Positions 1 to 8,938 are shown, counted from the stretch's first letter. The stretch: DNA of 64,000 nucleotides from Hymenobacter fodinae (GCF_004745825.1 NZ_SRLA01000001.1:1178001-1242000), one strand, 5' to 3'. The notes: generated by a model not told the origin, from the sequence alone. Translations and numbers: made by a program.

Positions 1-3000
1 GCAACAGATGAAGCTGAGTGCGCTGGGCTATGCTGTGCGCGGTGGCGACGCTGAGGGCCGAGCACTCCGGCCGACGCTGTATGACCTGCTAGGCCACCGG
101 GCCGTGGAAGCGTTGCGTAACGAGGAGTACTACGTGGCACGACCACTAGATCAGTTTGAACTCAATCGTGCGGCGTATTTCAGTCCTGCCGCTGAGTTCG
201 CACGCCTTCCTCTGGAAGCTCCCCGGGCCGACTCCTTAAACGGACGGTTTTTCGCTCTGCAGGCCTTACAACAGCTCACCCAGTTTCGCCTAACAGACGC
301 TAAAAATCAGGCTGCCCTCGCCGATTTAGAGCTTCAGCGGCTGCGGTTTGTGAAACAATATACTGTCCTAGTCACTGCCGATTCGCTTTACCGCCAAGCC
401 TTATCTCGAGCGGCCGAAACATACGCTGCCCTACCCATCAGTACCAGCTTTATTTGGGAAGAGGCTGTGTCCTGGGAGTATAACCGGCCCGCCAAAGCCC
501 TGGAGCTGGCCCTGCGGGCCGAAAAGCGTTTCCCCACCTCGCAAGGTGCGAAGCAAGCAGCCGCTCTCCGTCAGCGCATCGAAACCAAGGAGCTGAATTT
601 TACCACCGAAGAAGTACTGCTGCCTAACCAGCCGTGGCTACTGCAACTGCGCGTGCGCAACATCACGAAGCTGTACGCCAAGGCCTATCGGATTCCGGTG
701 GCCCAGGCGGTGCGGCAGTTAGAGCGTGGAGGCCTTACCGATGGCATTGCCGCCGATTTCCGGAAGCGTTACGCCCGCATATTGGCCACTGCTCCCGCTG
801 CCAACTGGACATTGAACGTGCCCGGAGCGCAGGATTATAAGTCGCACATGGTGCAGCACGCGGGGCCTGCGCTGGCTCTAGGCCACTATGTAGTAGTTCT
901 CAGCACCATGCCTGATGCTCCTGGCACCGAGCAAACGGGTGAAGCCACTTACTTCAACCACGTAAGCGTTAGTGAATTGAGTCACGTGCATCGCAGCAGC
1001 GCCACGAAGCAGCAAGAAGAAGTTCTCGTTCTCAACCGCCGTACTGGCCAGCCCGTTGTCGGGGTGCAGGTGGTGCCTTACTGGCAGTCCTTCAACGAAA
1101 AAAACAACATGACCGTAGGCAGGCCTGGGCCCGCCGTTACGACCGATGCGGGTGGCCTAGGCCAGGTAGCGTTGCCTGCCGATGAAAACAGTGCACTTCT
1201 GCGCCTGCTGCTCACCCGCGGGGCAGACTCCTTACTGGACCACACCAACCGGACGTATAACCCAGCGTCCAGCCGAATCAATTGGCAGACCATAAAAACC
1301 GGCACCTTCCTTTACACCGACCGGGCCATTTACCGGCCGGGCCAAACGGTGTATTTCAAAGGCATCGTGACGGAGAAGAAAGATGGCAAAGCGGTATTGC
1401 AGGCGGGTAAGCCCGTCTCCATTCGGTTGCTAGATGTTAACCGGAAGATTGTTGAAACCCTCACGTTCACAACGTCAGAATTCGGCTCATTTCATGGCTC
1501 ATTTGTGCTGCCAACGGGCCTGCTGAATGGGCAAATGAGCTTACAAACGGATGCTGGCTCACTGTATTTCTCAGTCGAAGACTACAAGAGGCCCTCGTTT
1601 CAGGTGGTGCTTGAGCCCGTGGCGGGTACGCCAACGCTAGGCCAGCACGTGACTGTACACGGCACGGCTACCGCTTATGCGGGGCAGCCCGTAGATGGGG
1701 CTATAGTGCAGTTTCGGGTGCGCCGATTTTCCGTCCGTCCGTTACTGGGTAGTAATGGAGGCATTACGGATATGGAAGTCCTCAGTGGTACCACGCAAAC
1801 CGATGCCGCGGGCAAGTTTACCATTACGTTTCTGGCTAAGGATGATGGTTCTAAAGCGGAGAAACGGCGGTTCGGACTACCCGAGAACTGCTATTTTATA
1901 GTTTACGCAGATGTAACTGATGCTGCCGGCGAAACACGTTCAGGAGAGCAGAATATCACGGTTGGAGAAACATTGCTTAGTGTGCAGCTGCAAATTCCAG
2001 TCCTTATAAACCGAGAGAAAGTAGAAGGAGTGAGCTTGGCGGTTACGAATGCCACCGGAACGCCGGTACCGTCCCGTGCCACCTTACGGCTCTATCGGTT
2101 GACGCCGCCAGCCCAAGCCACGCGCCCACGCCTCTGGGAACGGCCCGAGCGGGAAGGGCTACCCCAGGAAGAGTTTAAGCGGCAGTTTCCGCTTGATGCA
2201 TACGGCCCCGAGGACGTAGACAGCACGTGGGCCCGAACGCTGGTAGCTACGCAAGAGTACAACACCGAAGCTGCTGACAAACAGAGTGGCCTAGCCGCCT
2301 TGCTGCAACAACAGCCGGGCCGTTACGTGCTGGAAGCCACCCTAGCCACTACCGGCGCCCAGCGGGAGAAAGCCGAGCGGTATTTCACTCTCTTTTCAGC
2401 CACCACGAAAGAGTTGCCGGTGCCCACCCCGCATTGGTTTGTGAGCTTGCAGGATAGCGTCGTGCCCGGCAAGGCGGCGCGCTTTCTGGTCGGCAGCTCT
2501 GCGCAGGCTAGCCAACTACTTTTTGAGGCTGAGGCCAAAGGGCAGTTACTCTACCGGGAGCGGGTGCAGGTACCCGCCGGCCAGCAGCGCATTATTGAGG
2601 TACCTACCACAGCCTCACTAGATGGTGCAGCGCTTACGGCGTACGTTACCCACGTGCAGGATAACCGCCTCTACACCAATCAGGCTTCAGTAAAAGTATC
2701 TCTGCCCCCAGCGCCTTTGCGCTTGAGCATTGCTACTTTCCGCGACAAGCTTCTACCTGGCCAGCGCGAAACTTGGCGTGTTACGGTGCACCAAGCCAAT
2801 GGCAAGCCCGCCCAGGCCGAGCTGCTGGCCACGCTCTACGATGCGTCGCTGGATGCTTTTCAGGTGCATTCTTTTATGCCGCTTACTTTTCCTTGGAATC
2901 CCGGGACAACCCTTCTGGGGTGGCAAGGGGCATTCCGGTTAGAGGGCGCTCAGGAAATCTGGATGCGGCGGCCTCGTTTCGCGGTCACTACTGACAGAGA

Positions 3001-5722
3001 ATACCCTCATCTGAATATGTGGGGCTACAAAGGAGAAGACCTGTTACCCGGCCAGCAGCCAATGTATAAGGCTGTGGAGGAGATAGTGGAAACAAAGCCC
3101 TACACCAACACTCGCGTAACGCTGCGCGGTACCCGTAGCATCACCGGCAGTGTAGCCGCCGCGCCTGCCCCAATGATGGCTGATGCCCAGCAACTAAATG
3201 AAACTGTAGGAACTGGGGCGGCGGCTGCCGCACCGGCCCGACCCGACCTCTCCGGAGTTCAGGCCCGCACCGACTTCCGCGAAACCGCTTTCTGGATGCC
3301 CGCACTGCGCACCGACGCCCGCGGCGAAATGGTGCTGGAGTTCCAGATGCCTGAAGCCGTAACGCGCTGGCAACTGCTGACCCTGGCTCACGACCAACAG
3401 CTGCACAGTGGTATGCTAGCCCGCACGCTGGTCACGCAGAAGCAACTGCAGGTAACTACCAACGCGCCTCGCTTCTTCCGTGAAGGCGACCAACTGCGCT
3501 TCACCGCTAAGCTCAGCAACCTCACTGCGCAGCCCCTGAGCGGCACGGCCCAGCTGTTCCTGCTAGATGCCCGCACCCAGCAGCCCCTTGAAGGGCAGTT
3601 GCTTAAAAGCGCCAATCAGGTTGCCTTTGAGCTGAAAGCCAACCAGAGCACTGGCCTAGGCTGGGAGCTAAGCATTCCGGAAATTGCCCTAGGCCAGGTG
3701 CCGCTCGAAGCCGTCACGTACCGGGTAGTAGCGCAGGCCTCTACGCTCCCCGCGAGTACAGCGCCAACCTCCGGGAAAGAAAAGCGCCAACAGCGTCGTC
3801 AGAACAAGCATACGAACGGCAGCTCACAGCTCACTACTGTATCTGATGGCGAGGAAAACACACTGCCAGTATTGCCCAACCGCGTCCTGATTACGGAAAG
3901 CTTGCCGCTGCCTATTGTTGGGCCGGCCACGCGGGAGTTTGAGCTGAAGAAGTTAATAAGCACGCCTTCAGCCACGCGCCGCAACTATTCTCTCACACTA
4001 GAAATGACTCAGAACCCGGCCTGGTATGCTGTGCAGGCCCTGCCTTACCTCACCGAATACCCCTATGAGTGTTCCGAGCAGGTGTTCAGTCGCCTCTACG
4101 CCAACCTGCTGGCCGCCAAAATTCTGCAGAGTAACCCACGTTTCAAAACCATGTTGGCCGAGTGGAACCGCGCCGCTCAGGCCGGCGACAAGGTGGCCCT
4201 CACCAGTAAGCTAGAGCAGAACCAAGAGCTCAAGAGCCTGCTTCTGCAGGAAACGCCTTGGGTACGCGAGGCCCAAACAGATACCGAGCGCATGCGCCGC
4301 CTCGTCACGCTGTTCGATGAGCCCCGGCTGCAGTCTGAAACGGCCCGCGACCTGACCAAGCTGGCCAAAATGCAGCAGCCCAACGGTGCCTTCCCCTGGT
4401 TTGAGCGTATGCCCGAAGACCGGTATATCACCCAGCTTATTGTGGCGGGTTTCGGCAAACTGAACAAGCTGGGGGCATTTAACCCTAACAGCAATAGTGA
4501 GGCGCGCGAGATTCTGCGCAGGGCCCTCCTTTACCTCGACGGGCAATTGGAGCGCGACTATACCGTGCTACGCAAGCAGTCCAATGGTAATGGAAAGCAG
4601 AACAACGTATCAGTCTTGCAGGTCCAGGCGCTGTATGCCCGCAGTTTCTGGCTAGAGCAGCCCGTTTCTAAAGCGGCTCAGTCGGCTCTAACGTATTACC
4701 AACAGCAAGTAGCTGCTCACTGGCAAGGGCAAACGCGCTATCTACAGGCTCAAATTGCGCTAGGCCTGCACCGCTATAAAGTGCAGCCGGCGACGGTGCG
4801 CAACATCATGCTGGCGCTTACTGAAAATGCCTTGCACTCTGCGGAGCTGGGCATGTACTGGAAAGAGGTGCGCGGCGGTTACTACTGGCAGGATGCCCCC
4901 ACCGAAACCCAGGCTACCCTCATAGAGACCTACGACGAAGTGCAGAACGACCAGAAATCGGTGGACGAGATGAAGCTGTGGCTGCTGAAGCAAAAGCAAA
5001 CCCAAAACTGGGAATGCACCCGGGCTACTGCCGATGCCTGCTATGCCTTGCTGTTGCGCGGCTCCGACTGGCTTCAGCCTACGCAACCCATAACGGTGAC
5101 GGTAGGAGGGAAGGCCGTAGTGCCTACCTCTCAGCAAGCGGGCACTGGCTATTTCAAAACCAACTGGCTCGCTACGGAAATAACGCCTGATCAAGGCCGT
5201 GTGACGGTAACCAAGCCCGACGCCGGAGTGGCCTGGGGCGCGCTATATTGGCAGTATTTCGAGCAGATTGATAAAGTGACGCCTGCTACCACCTCTTTGG
5301 CCTTAGAGCGCCAGCTCTACCGCGAGCAGCGCACTACTGGTGGCCCCGTGCTGGAGCCTATTACGCCCGCTACGCCCCTGCGCGTGGGCGACGTGCTGGT
5401 GGTGCGCCTCGTGTTGCGCTCCGACCGCGCGCTGGAATATGTGCACCTCAAAGACCAGCGCGCCGCTGGCCTTGAGCTTATCGGCCAAACCTCGGGCTAC
5501 CGCTACCAGGGTGGCCTAGGCTACTACGAGAGCCCCCGCGACGCGGCCACCAACTTCTTTATGAGCTACTTCCCCAAGGGCACGCACACCTTCGAGTATC
5601 GGCTGCGGGCTGCTCAAAGTGGCAATTTCAGCGGTGGCCTCTCGCAACTGCAATGCTTATACGCCCCTGAGTTTTCGGCTCACTCTGCTGGCACGAGGCT
5701 GCAGATTGCCCCGCAGCCATAG
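1..5722 (+). CDS. alpha-2-macroglobulin family protein, 5'-truncated by the window edge
   Basis: The frame is already open at the first base, so the gene starts upstream; the first ATG is at 8 and 1904 residues follow. Residue numbers count from that ATG. An MG2-like segment (YTDRAIYRPGQTVYFKG) lies near residue 435. The classic A2M-domain block (FWMPALRTDARGEMVLEF) is near 1095, and the thioester-domain motif CSEQ (CxEQ) has Cys1355. A charged linker (KRQQRRQNK) precedes the thioester region. Bacterial macroglobulins are large periplasmic or surface proteins thought to trap proteases through the reactive thioester. The retained Cys and Glu-Gln suggest a thioester-forming type. The signal peptide or lipobox is outside the window. 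No penicillin-binding-protein partner is seen downstream. The family call is firm; the protease-trap role is inferred from the family. Confidence 0.9.
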   Translation, partial: QQMKLSALGYAVRGGDAEGRALRPTLYDLLGHRAVEALRNEEYYVARPLDQFELNRAAYFSPAAEFARLPLEAPRADSLNGRFFALQALQQLTQFRLTDAKNQAALADLELQRLRFVKQYTVLVTADSLYRQALSRAAETYAALPISTSFIWEEAVSWEYNRPAKALELALRAEKRFPTSQGAKQAAALRQRIETKELNFTTEEVLLPNQPWLLQLRVRNITKLYAKAYRIPVAQAVRQLERGGLTDGIAADFRKRYARILATAPAANWTLNVPGAQDYKSHMVQHAGPALALGHYVVVLSTMPDAPGTEQTGEATYFNHVSVSELSHVHRSSATKQQEEVLVLNRRTGQPVVGVQVVPYWQSFNEKNNMTVGRPGPAVTTDAGGLGQVALPADENSALLRLLLTRGADSLLDHTNRTYNPASSRINWQTIKTGTFLYTDRAIYRPGQTVYFKGIVTEKKDGKAVLQAGKPVSIRLLDVNRKIVETLTFTTSEFGSFHGSFVLPTGLLNGQMSLQTDAGSLYFSVEDYKRPSFQVVLEPVAGTPTLGQHVTVHGTATAYAGQPVDGAIVQFRVRRFSVRPLLGSNGGITDMEVLSGTTQTDAAGKFTITFLAKDDGSKAEKRRFGLPENCYFIVYADVTDAAGETRSGEQNITVGETLLSVQLQIPVLINREKVEGVSLAVTNATGTPVPSRATLRLYRLTPPAQATRPRLWERPEREGLPQEEFKRQFPLDAYGPEDVDSTWARTLVATQEYNTEAADKQSGLAALLQQQPGRYVLEATLATTGAQREKAERYFTLFSATTKELPVPTPHWFVSLQDSVVPGKAARFLVGSSAQASQLLFEAEAKGQLLYRERVQVPAGQQRIIEVPTTASLDGAALTAYVTHVQDNRLYTNQASVKVSLPPAPLRLSIATFRDKLLPGQRETWRVTVHQANGKPAQAELLATLYDASLDAFQVHSFMPLTFPWNPGTTLLGWQGAFRLEGAQEIWMRRPRFAVTTDREYPHLNMWGYKGEDLLPGQQPMYKAVEEIVETKPYTNTRVTLRGTRSITGSVAAAPAPMMADAQQLNETVGTGAAAAAPARPDLSGVQARTDFRETAFWMPALRTDARGEMVLEFQMPEAVTRWQLLTLAHDQQLHSGMLARTLVTQKQLQVTTNAPRFFREGDQLRFTAKLSNLTAQPLSGTAQLFLLDARTQQPLEGQLLKSANQVAFELKANQSTGLGWELSIPEIALGQVPLEAVTYRVVAQASTLPASTAPTSGKEKRQQRRQNKHTNGSSQLTTVSDGEENTLPVLPNRVLITESLPLPIVGPATREFELKKLISTPSATRRNYSLTLEMTQNPAWYAVQALPYLTEYPYECSEQVFSRLYANLLAAKILQSNPRFKTMLAEWNRAAQAGDKVALTSKLEQNQELKSLLLQETPWVREAQTDTERMRRLVTLFDEPRLQSETARDLTKLAKMQQPNGAFPWFERMPEDRYITQLIVAGFGKLNKLGAFNPNSNSEAREILRRALLYLDGQLERDYTVLRKQSNGNGKQNNVSVLQVQALYARSFWLEQPVSKAAQSALTYYQQQVAAHWQGQTRYLQAQIALGLHRYKVQPATVRNIMLALTENALHSAELGMYWKEVRGGYYWQDAPTETQATLIETYDEVQNDQKSVDEMKLWLLKQKQTQNWECTRATADACYALLLRGSDWLQPTQPITVTVGGKAVVPTSQQAGTGYFKTNWLATEITPDQGRVTVTKPDAGVAWGALYWQYFEQIDKVTPATTSLALERQLYREQRTTGGPVLEPITPATPLRVGDVLVVRLVLRSDRALEYVHLKDQRAAGLELIGQTSGYRYQGGLGYYESPRDAATNFFMSYFPKGTHTFEYRLRAAQSGNFSGGLSQLQCLYAPEFSAHSAGTRLQIAPQP
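1153..1164. repeat. full 12-bp copy of the dispersed TGGCCTAGGCCA palindrome
   Basis: A perfect 12-bp palindrome inside the macroglobulin gene, read in frame as Gly-Leu-Gly and using the CTA leucine codon. It is one of about 65 places in the window carrying GGCCTAG or CTAGGCC. Full GGCCTAGGCC cores also occur at 16172, 36835, 42442, 45537, 53230 and 59551. Confidence 0.8.
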
Positions 5723-5747
5723 GCTAGGCCTGTTCAGAAATAACGCG

Positions 5748-5785
5748 ACCGGCTGCGGGAGTCACAGGCCCGTAGCCGGTTTCAC
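5748..5785 (+). terminator. hairpin terminator after the macroglobulin gene
   Basis: Arms ACCGGCTGCGGG (5748-5759) and CCCGTAGCCGGT (5769-5780) pair over 12 bp with one G-U pair. A short T-containing tail follows, 25 nt after the stop codon. Confidence 0.6.
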
Positions 5786-5874
5786 TGTGTAAAGCATTAG
5801 TTGGCTTTTCTCCAGACGAACCGGCCTATTTCATGGATGAGGCAGGCTTTGAGAGCATTAGGATTAAAGAGGGG

Positions 5875-5905
5875 TTGAGTCTAAAAGTTATGGGCCGTAC
5901 CTTTG
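5875..5905 (+). promoter_or_regulatory. Bacteroidetes-type promoter (TTG, 20 nt, TACCTTTG)
   Basis: The -33 TTG is at 5875-5877 and the -7 TACCTTTG at 5898-5905, a perfect match to TAnnTTTG with 20 nt between. It places the transcription start near 5912. The TTG codon at 5903 is therefore part of the -7 element and not a start codon. Confidence 0.75.
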
Positions 5906-5923
5906 CAGCCTTTCTCTTTCAGA

Positions 5924-6409
5924 ATGATGATGCGTAAGCTATATGTGTTGATGGCCGGGTTGCTGCTGGGAAGCGCGCCGGTGCTGGCCCAGGGCGACAA
6001 ACAACCTTCGGCTTCGGCTACTGTTACCCCTACGGCACTGCCTGGAGAAGAAAAACTTTCGGCTCAGGAGCGAGCCGAGCGGGACTTCTTAATGCCCGTT
6101 CGGCGGAAGCAAGCGGCGGCTCTGCGCGCCACCGTACGCGAAGAATCGGTCAACCAGCCGGCTGTAGAAGCTACTGCCCGGGCCTTGGAAACAGAAGGTT
6201 CACCAAAGTCAGAGGAGGCCGAAGCCAAACCTACCTATCACCGCGCTACCTCATCAGCGCACCGCAGCCGCTCCAGCCATAGTAGCCACCGGAGTAGCTC
6301 TTCGCATCGTAGCAGCAGTACTAAGCACAGGCCTAGTACTACCAAGAAGAAAACGACCAGCAGCAAAAAATCGTCAAGCACACGAAAGAGCACGCATCGT
6401 CGGCGCTAA
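5924..6409 (+). CDS. small secreted protein with a Ser/His/Arg/Lys-rich tail
   Basis: 161 residues, of no family I recognise. Three consecutive ATG codons stand at 5924, 5927 and 5930; the first is used here. An N-terminal signal peptide (hydrophobic run VLMAGLLLGSAPVLA, then Q) indicates export. The middle part is acidic and alanine-rich. The last 60 or so residues are almost only Ser, His, Arg, Lys and Thr, with repeated SHRS and SSSKK-like units. Such a tail could bind nucleic acid, metal or polyanionic polysaccharide, but this is a guess from composition. The gene has its own promoter and ends at a long bidirectional hairpin, so it is probably monocistronic. Confidence 0.7.
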   Translation: MMMRKLYVLMAGLLLGSAPVLAQGDKQPSASATVTPTALPGEEKLSAQERAERDFLMPVRRKQAAALRATVREESVNQPAVEATARALETEGSPKSEEAEAKPTYHRATSSAHRSRSSHSSHRSSSSHRSSSTKHRPSTTKKKTTSSKKSSSTRKSTHRRR

Positions 6410-6414
6410 AAGTG

Positions 6415-6482
6415 CTTACCCGCTAAAAGCCACGAAGCCCGCCTTAATTGTAAGGTGGGCTTCGTGGCTTTTAGCGGGTAAG
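6415..6482. terminator. bidirectional terminator, 32-bp inverted repeat
   Basis: Arms 6415-6446 and 6451-6482 pair over 32 bp with a single G-U pair around the 4-nt loop ATTG. It lies between a plus-strand gene ending at 6409 and the minus-strand ferredoxin gene ending at 6530, so it can stop transcription from both sides. Confidence 0.75.
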
Positions 6483-6529
6483 GTCAAGACCCAGCAACGC
6501 TGGGTAAGTATCCATTAAGTTGATGAGCT

Positions 6530-6856
6530 CTAGGCCTGTTGAGGCATCAAGCGCAGTACCAAGCCATCTAACCGCGGCGTAACGCGTACCTGGCACGAAA
6601 GGCGGCTGCCTTGGCTCATGACTGGTAGGCTCTCCAGCATGTACAGCTCCTCATCGGAGGGCTCATCCAGCGCCGGGCCGGCCAGTACCTCAATATGGCA
6701 GGTGCCACACAGGGCCATACCACCGCAGGTAGCCTGAATATCATAACCCGAAGCTTTCAGAACTTCCATCAGGCTCAGGCCCATGTCGGTGGGCGCCACT
6801 ACCTCGCGCCGGTGCCCCGGCGACTCCTCTACGTATACGCGTACTTCGTCAGTCAT
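6530..6856 (-). CDS. 2Fe-2S ferredoxin, adrenodoxin-like
   Basis: 108 residues, the usual length for a small [2Fe-2S] ferredoxin. The cluster ligands are Cys44, Cys50, Cys53 (C-x5-C-x2-C in ATCGGMALCGTCH) and Cys88. It is a soluble cytoplasmic one-electron carrier. The gene lies 86 nt downstream of a ferredoxin-NADP reductase gene on the same strand, which suggests they are co-transcribed and that the reductase supplies its electrons. The final acceptor is not visible here; P450s, desaturases or ring hydroxylases are typical for the family. The start at 6856 is the only sensible ATG. Confidence 0.9.
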   Translation of the reverse strand: MTDEVRVYVEESPGHRREVVAPTDMGLSLMEVLKASGYDIQATCGGMALCGTCHIEVLAGPALDEPSDEELYMLESLPVMSQGSRLSCQVRVTPRLDGLVLRLMPQQA

Positions 6857-6861
6857 ATATG

Positions 6862-6937
6862 GTCAGTTAGCAGTTGCCGGTTGTCAGTTGCCGGTTGGTA
6901 CTGCGTGTACTGGCAACCGACAACTGATAACTGGCAG
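6862..6937. repeat. imperfect intergenic palindrome built from a CAGTTGCCGGTTG unit
   Basis: The gap between the reductase and ferredoxin genes contains CAGTTGCCGGTTG and a second near copy directly after it. A diverged inverted copy follows (CAACCGACAACTGATAACTGGC). The arms match at about 19 of 22 positions. No other copy was seen in the window. It may be a small dispersed intergenic repeat or an RNA processing hairpin between the two cistrons. Confidence 0.5.
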
Positions 6938-6942
6938 CTAAA

Positions 6943-7956
6943 TTATAAGGTAGGAACCCCGTTTACGGTCGTGTACTTGAGCACGTATTTCTTGTCGGGG
7001 TTGATGTATTTAAATGCGCCTTGGCACATCAAAGCCGCCTCGTGGAAGCCACAAAGAATGAGCTTAAGCTTGCCGGGATAGGTGTTGATGTCACCGATGG
7101 CATAAATGCCGGGCTCGGAGGTTGAGTAGTCCACCGTGTTCACCTTCACGGCGTCATCCTCCAGTTCCAGGCCCCACTCGCCGATAGGGCCAAGCTTAGG
7201 CGTGAGGCCGAACAGCGGAATAAAGCTATCCACATGCAGGGTTTCGGCATCGCCGCTGTTAGGCGTGATGGTAACGGCTTCTAACTGCTCGGGGCCGTGC
7301 ACGTGCGTTACGTTGGAAGAAAGTACTAGGCGTACTTTACCGGCGTCGTGCAGGTTCTTCACTTTCTCCGCCGAGTCGGCAGCACCCCGGAACGTAGTGC
7401 CGCGGTGTACCAGCGTTACTTCCTTAGCCACATCGGCCAGGAAGATGGTCCAGTCAAGGGCTGAGTCGCCGCCGCCTGCAATAACCAGGCGCTTGTCGCG
7501 GAACGTCTCGGGGTCGCGCACCATGTAGTACACGCCTTTGCCGCCTTCGTAATTCTCCAGGTTTTCGATGGCGGGCTTGCGAGGCTCGAACGAGCCTAGG
7601 CCACCAGCAATAGCAATGGCTTTGCACAGAATTTCAGTGCCATCGGAAGTGAACAGCTGGAAGGAGCCATCTTCGAGCTTGGCAAAACGCTCTACCCGTT
7701 CCCCCAGCGTAAACGTCGGGTGGAAGGGCTCAATCTGACGCATGAGGTTGCTTACCAAGTCGCCGGCTAGCACTTCCGGGAACCCCGGGATATCATAAAT
7801 GGGCTTCTTGGGATATATCTCGGAGAGCTGGCCACCCACCTGGGGCAGTGCATCTACCACGTGGCAGCGCAGTTTCAGCAATCCGGCTTCGAATACGGCG
7901 AACAGCCCCACCGGGCCGGCCCCGATAATACAGATATCGGTGGAAATGGAATTCAT
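6943..7956 (-). CDS. ferredoxin--NADP(+) reductase, thioredoxin-reductase-like type
   Basis: 337 residues from the ATG at 7956; an upstream in-frame ATG at 7998 would add a non-conserved leader before MNSISTDIC. The FAD-binding Rossmann motif is GAGPVGL near residue 11. The NADPH-binding motif GGGDSAL lies mid-protein, and the C-terminal AIGDINTYPG matches the FAD-site GD motif of this fold. There is no CxxC redox pair, which separates it from thioredoxin reductase and fits the YumC-type reductases. It moves electrons between NADPH and ferredoxin in the cytoplasm. The partner ferredoxin gene follows directly. Confidence 0.88.
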   Translation of the reverse strand: MNSISTDICIIGAGPVGLFAVFEAGLLKLRCHVVDALPQVGGQLSEIYPKKPIYDIPGFPEVLAGDLVSNLMRQIEPFHPTFTLGERVERFAKLEDGSFQLFTSDGTEILCKAIAIAGGLGSFEPRKPAIENLENYEGGKGVYYMVRDPETFRDKRLVIAGGGDSALDWTIFLADVAKEVTLVHRGTTFRGAADSAEKVKNLHDAGKVRLVLSSNVTHVHGPEQLEAVTITPNSGDAETLHVDSFIPLFGLTPKLGPIGEWGLELEDDAVKVNTVDYSTSEPGIYAIGDINTYPGKLKLILCGFHEAALMCQGAFKYINPDKKYVLKYTTVNGVPTL

Positions 7957-8047
7957 CAGCAAAAAGTGAAAACAAACAAACGGCCCATGGCCATGCATAT
8001 AACAGCTAGCCAGCCAAAAACGTTGGGCTTGCGCGTAAGTGCGGGTG

Positions 8048-8055
8048 CAAAGATA
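8048..8055 (-). promoter_or_regulatory. -7 promoter element TATCTTTG for the reductase-ferredoxin unit
   Basis: The minus strand reads TATCTTTG, a full TAnnTTTG match, 92 nt upstream of the reductase ATG. No clear TTG is found at the expected -33 distance, so this is a partial promoter match. Confidence 0.45.
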
Positions 8056-8118
8056 GGCACGGCCGCGTCAGCGCCACAGCTTTCCCATACATCTGCGCTG
8101 CAATGCTTATATAACACA

Positions 8119-8148
8119 AAAAAGCCCCTCCGGATAGAGGGGCTTTTT
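8119..8148 (-). terminator. intrinsic terminator after the short-chain dehydrogenase gene
   Basis: A perfect 12-bp stem AAAAAGCCCCTC / GAGGGGCTTTTT with a 6-nt loop. On the minus strand it lies 17 nt after the stop codon at 8166 and ends in a T run. Confidence 0.8.
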
Positions 8149-8165
8149 GGGCAGGTGGCCTAGCG

Positions 8166-8903
8166 CTACCACGGGCTTATGCCTGTTTCCGGGGCATTGT
8201 CGTCGCTGAAAAACTGGCTAGTGGGGCCATCGGGACCTAGCATGGCGGCCTTTACTAAACGGGCGGCAGCATCCTGCACGCTGCCGGGGCCGCTATGATG
8301 ATTAAAGTCGGTGGCTGTATAACCGGGGTCTACGGCATTCACCTTGAAGTTTGTGTCGCGCAGCTCGTAGGCTACCATTACGGTGTAGGCGTTTAGCGCC
8401 GTTTTGGATGGCATATACGCTGCGCCCTTCACGGCGTAATATTTCCAGGAGGGGTCGTTGTGCAGCGTAAGCGAGCCAAGCCCGGAGGTTACGTTAACTA
8501 TCCGGGGCGCCGCCGAGGGCCGCATCAGGTCAATGAAAGCTTGCGTTACCTCAATCACCCCGAACACGTTGGTGTCAAACACCTCCTTGATCATGTCGAT
8601 GCTGCTTGTTAGAGCCGGTTGCGACATGCCCCCGAGAATGCCCGCATTGTTAATGAGCACATCTAGCACTTGGATCTTCTGGCCTAGCGCCTGCCGGGCA
8701 GCAGCTATAGAGGCACTGTTGGCTACGTCAATCTCGAGAGGCTCAACCTGCGAGAGGCCCTCCGACTTGAGCTGGTCTACGGCTTGTTGACCTTTTTGCA
8801 GGTCGCGGCTTCCTAAGAATACGTAGTAGCCGTGCTGTAATAGTTGGCGTGCGGCTTCAAAACCAATGCTCCGGTTGGCGCCGGTAATAAGTACGGTCTG
8901 CAT
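8166..8903 (-). CDS. SDR family NAD(P)-dependent oxidoreductase
   Basis: 245 residues, the standard length for a classical short-chain dehydrogenase. The nucleotide-binding motif TGANRSIG is at residues 7-14, NNAGIL marks the central strand, and YMPSK carries the catalytic Tyr and Lys. The substrate cannot be told from sequence. The start at 8903 is preferred over 8951 because a -7 element (8931-8938) lies between the two. The AraC-type regulator gene just upstream on the same strand may control it. Confidence 0.88.
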   Translation of the reverse strand: MQTVLITGANRSIGFEAARQLLQHGYYVFLGSRDLQKGQQAVDQLKSEGLSQVEPLEIDVANSASIAAARQALGQKIQVLDVLINNAGILGGMSQPALTSSIDMIKEVFDTNVFGVIEVTQAFIDLMRPSAAPRIVNVTSGLGSLTLHNDPSWKYYAVKGAAYMPSKTALNAYTVMVAYELRDTNFKVNAVDPGYTATDFNHHSGPGSVQDAAARLVKAAMLGPDGPTSQFFSDDNAPETGISPW

Positions 8904-8930
8904 CTTTAAGGCTTTACATGTTCGATAGAA

Positions 8931-8938
8931 CAAAGCTA
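8931..8938 (-). promoter_or_regulatory. -7 promoter element TAGCTTTG for the SDR gene
   Basis: The minus strand reads TAGCTTTG, a full TAnnTTTG match, 28 nt before the ATG at 8903. It supports separate transcription of the SDR gene and the shorter start. No good -33 TTG was seen. Confidence 0.5.

Noticed and set aside
5903..5923. TTG start codon for the basic secreted protein
   Set aside because: The TTG is part of the -7 element TACCTTTG, so it lies upstream of the expected transcription start.
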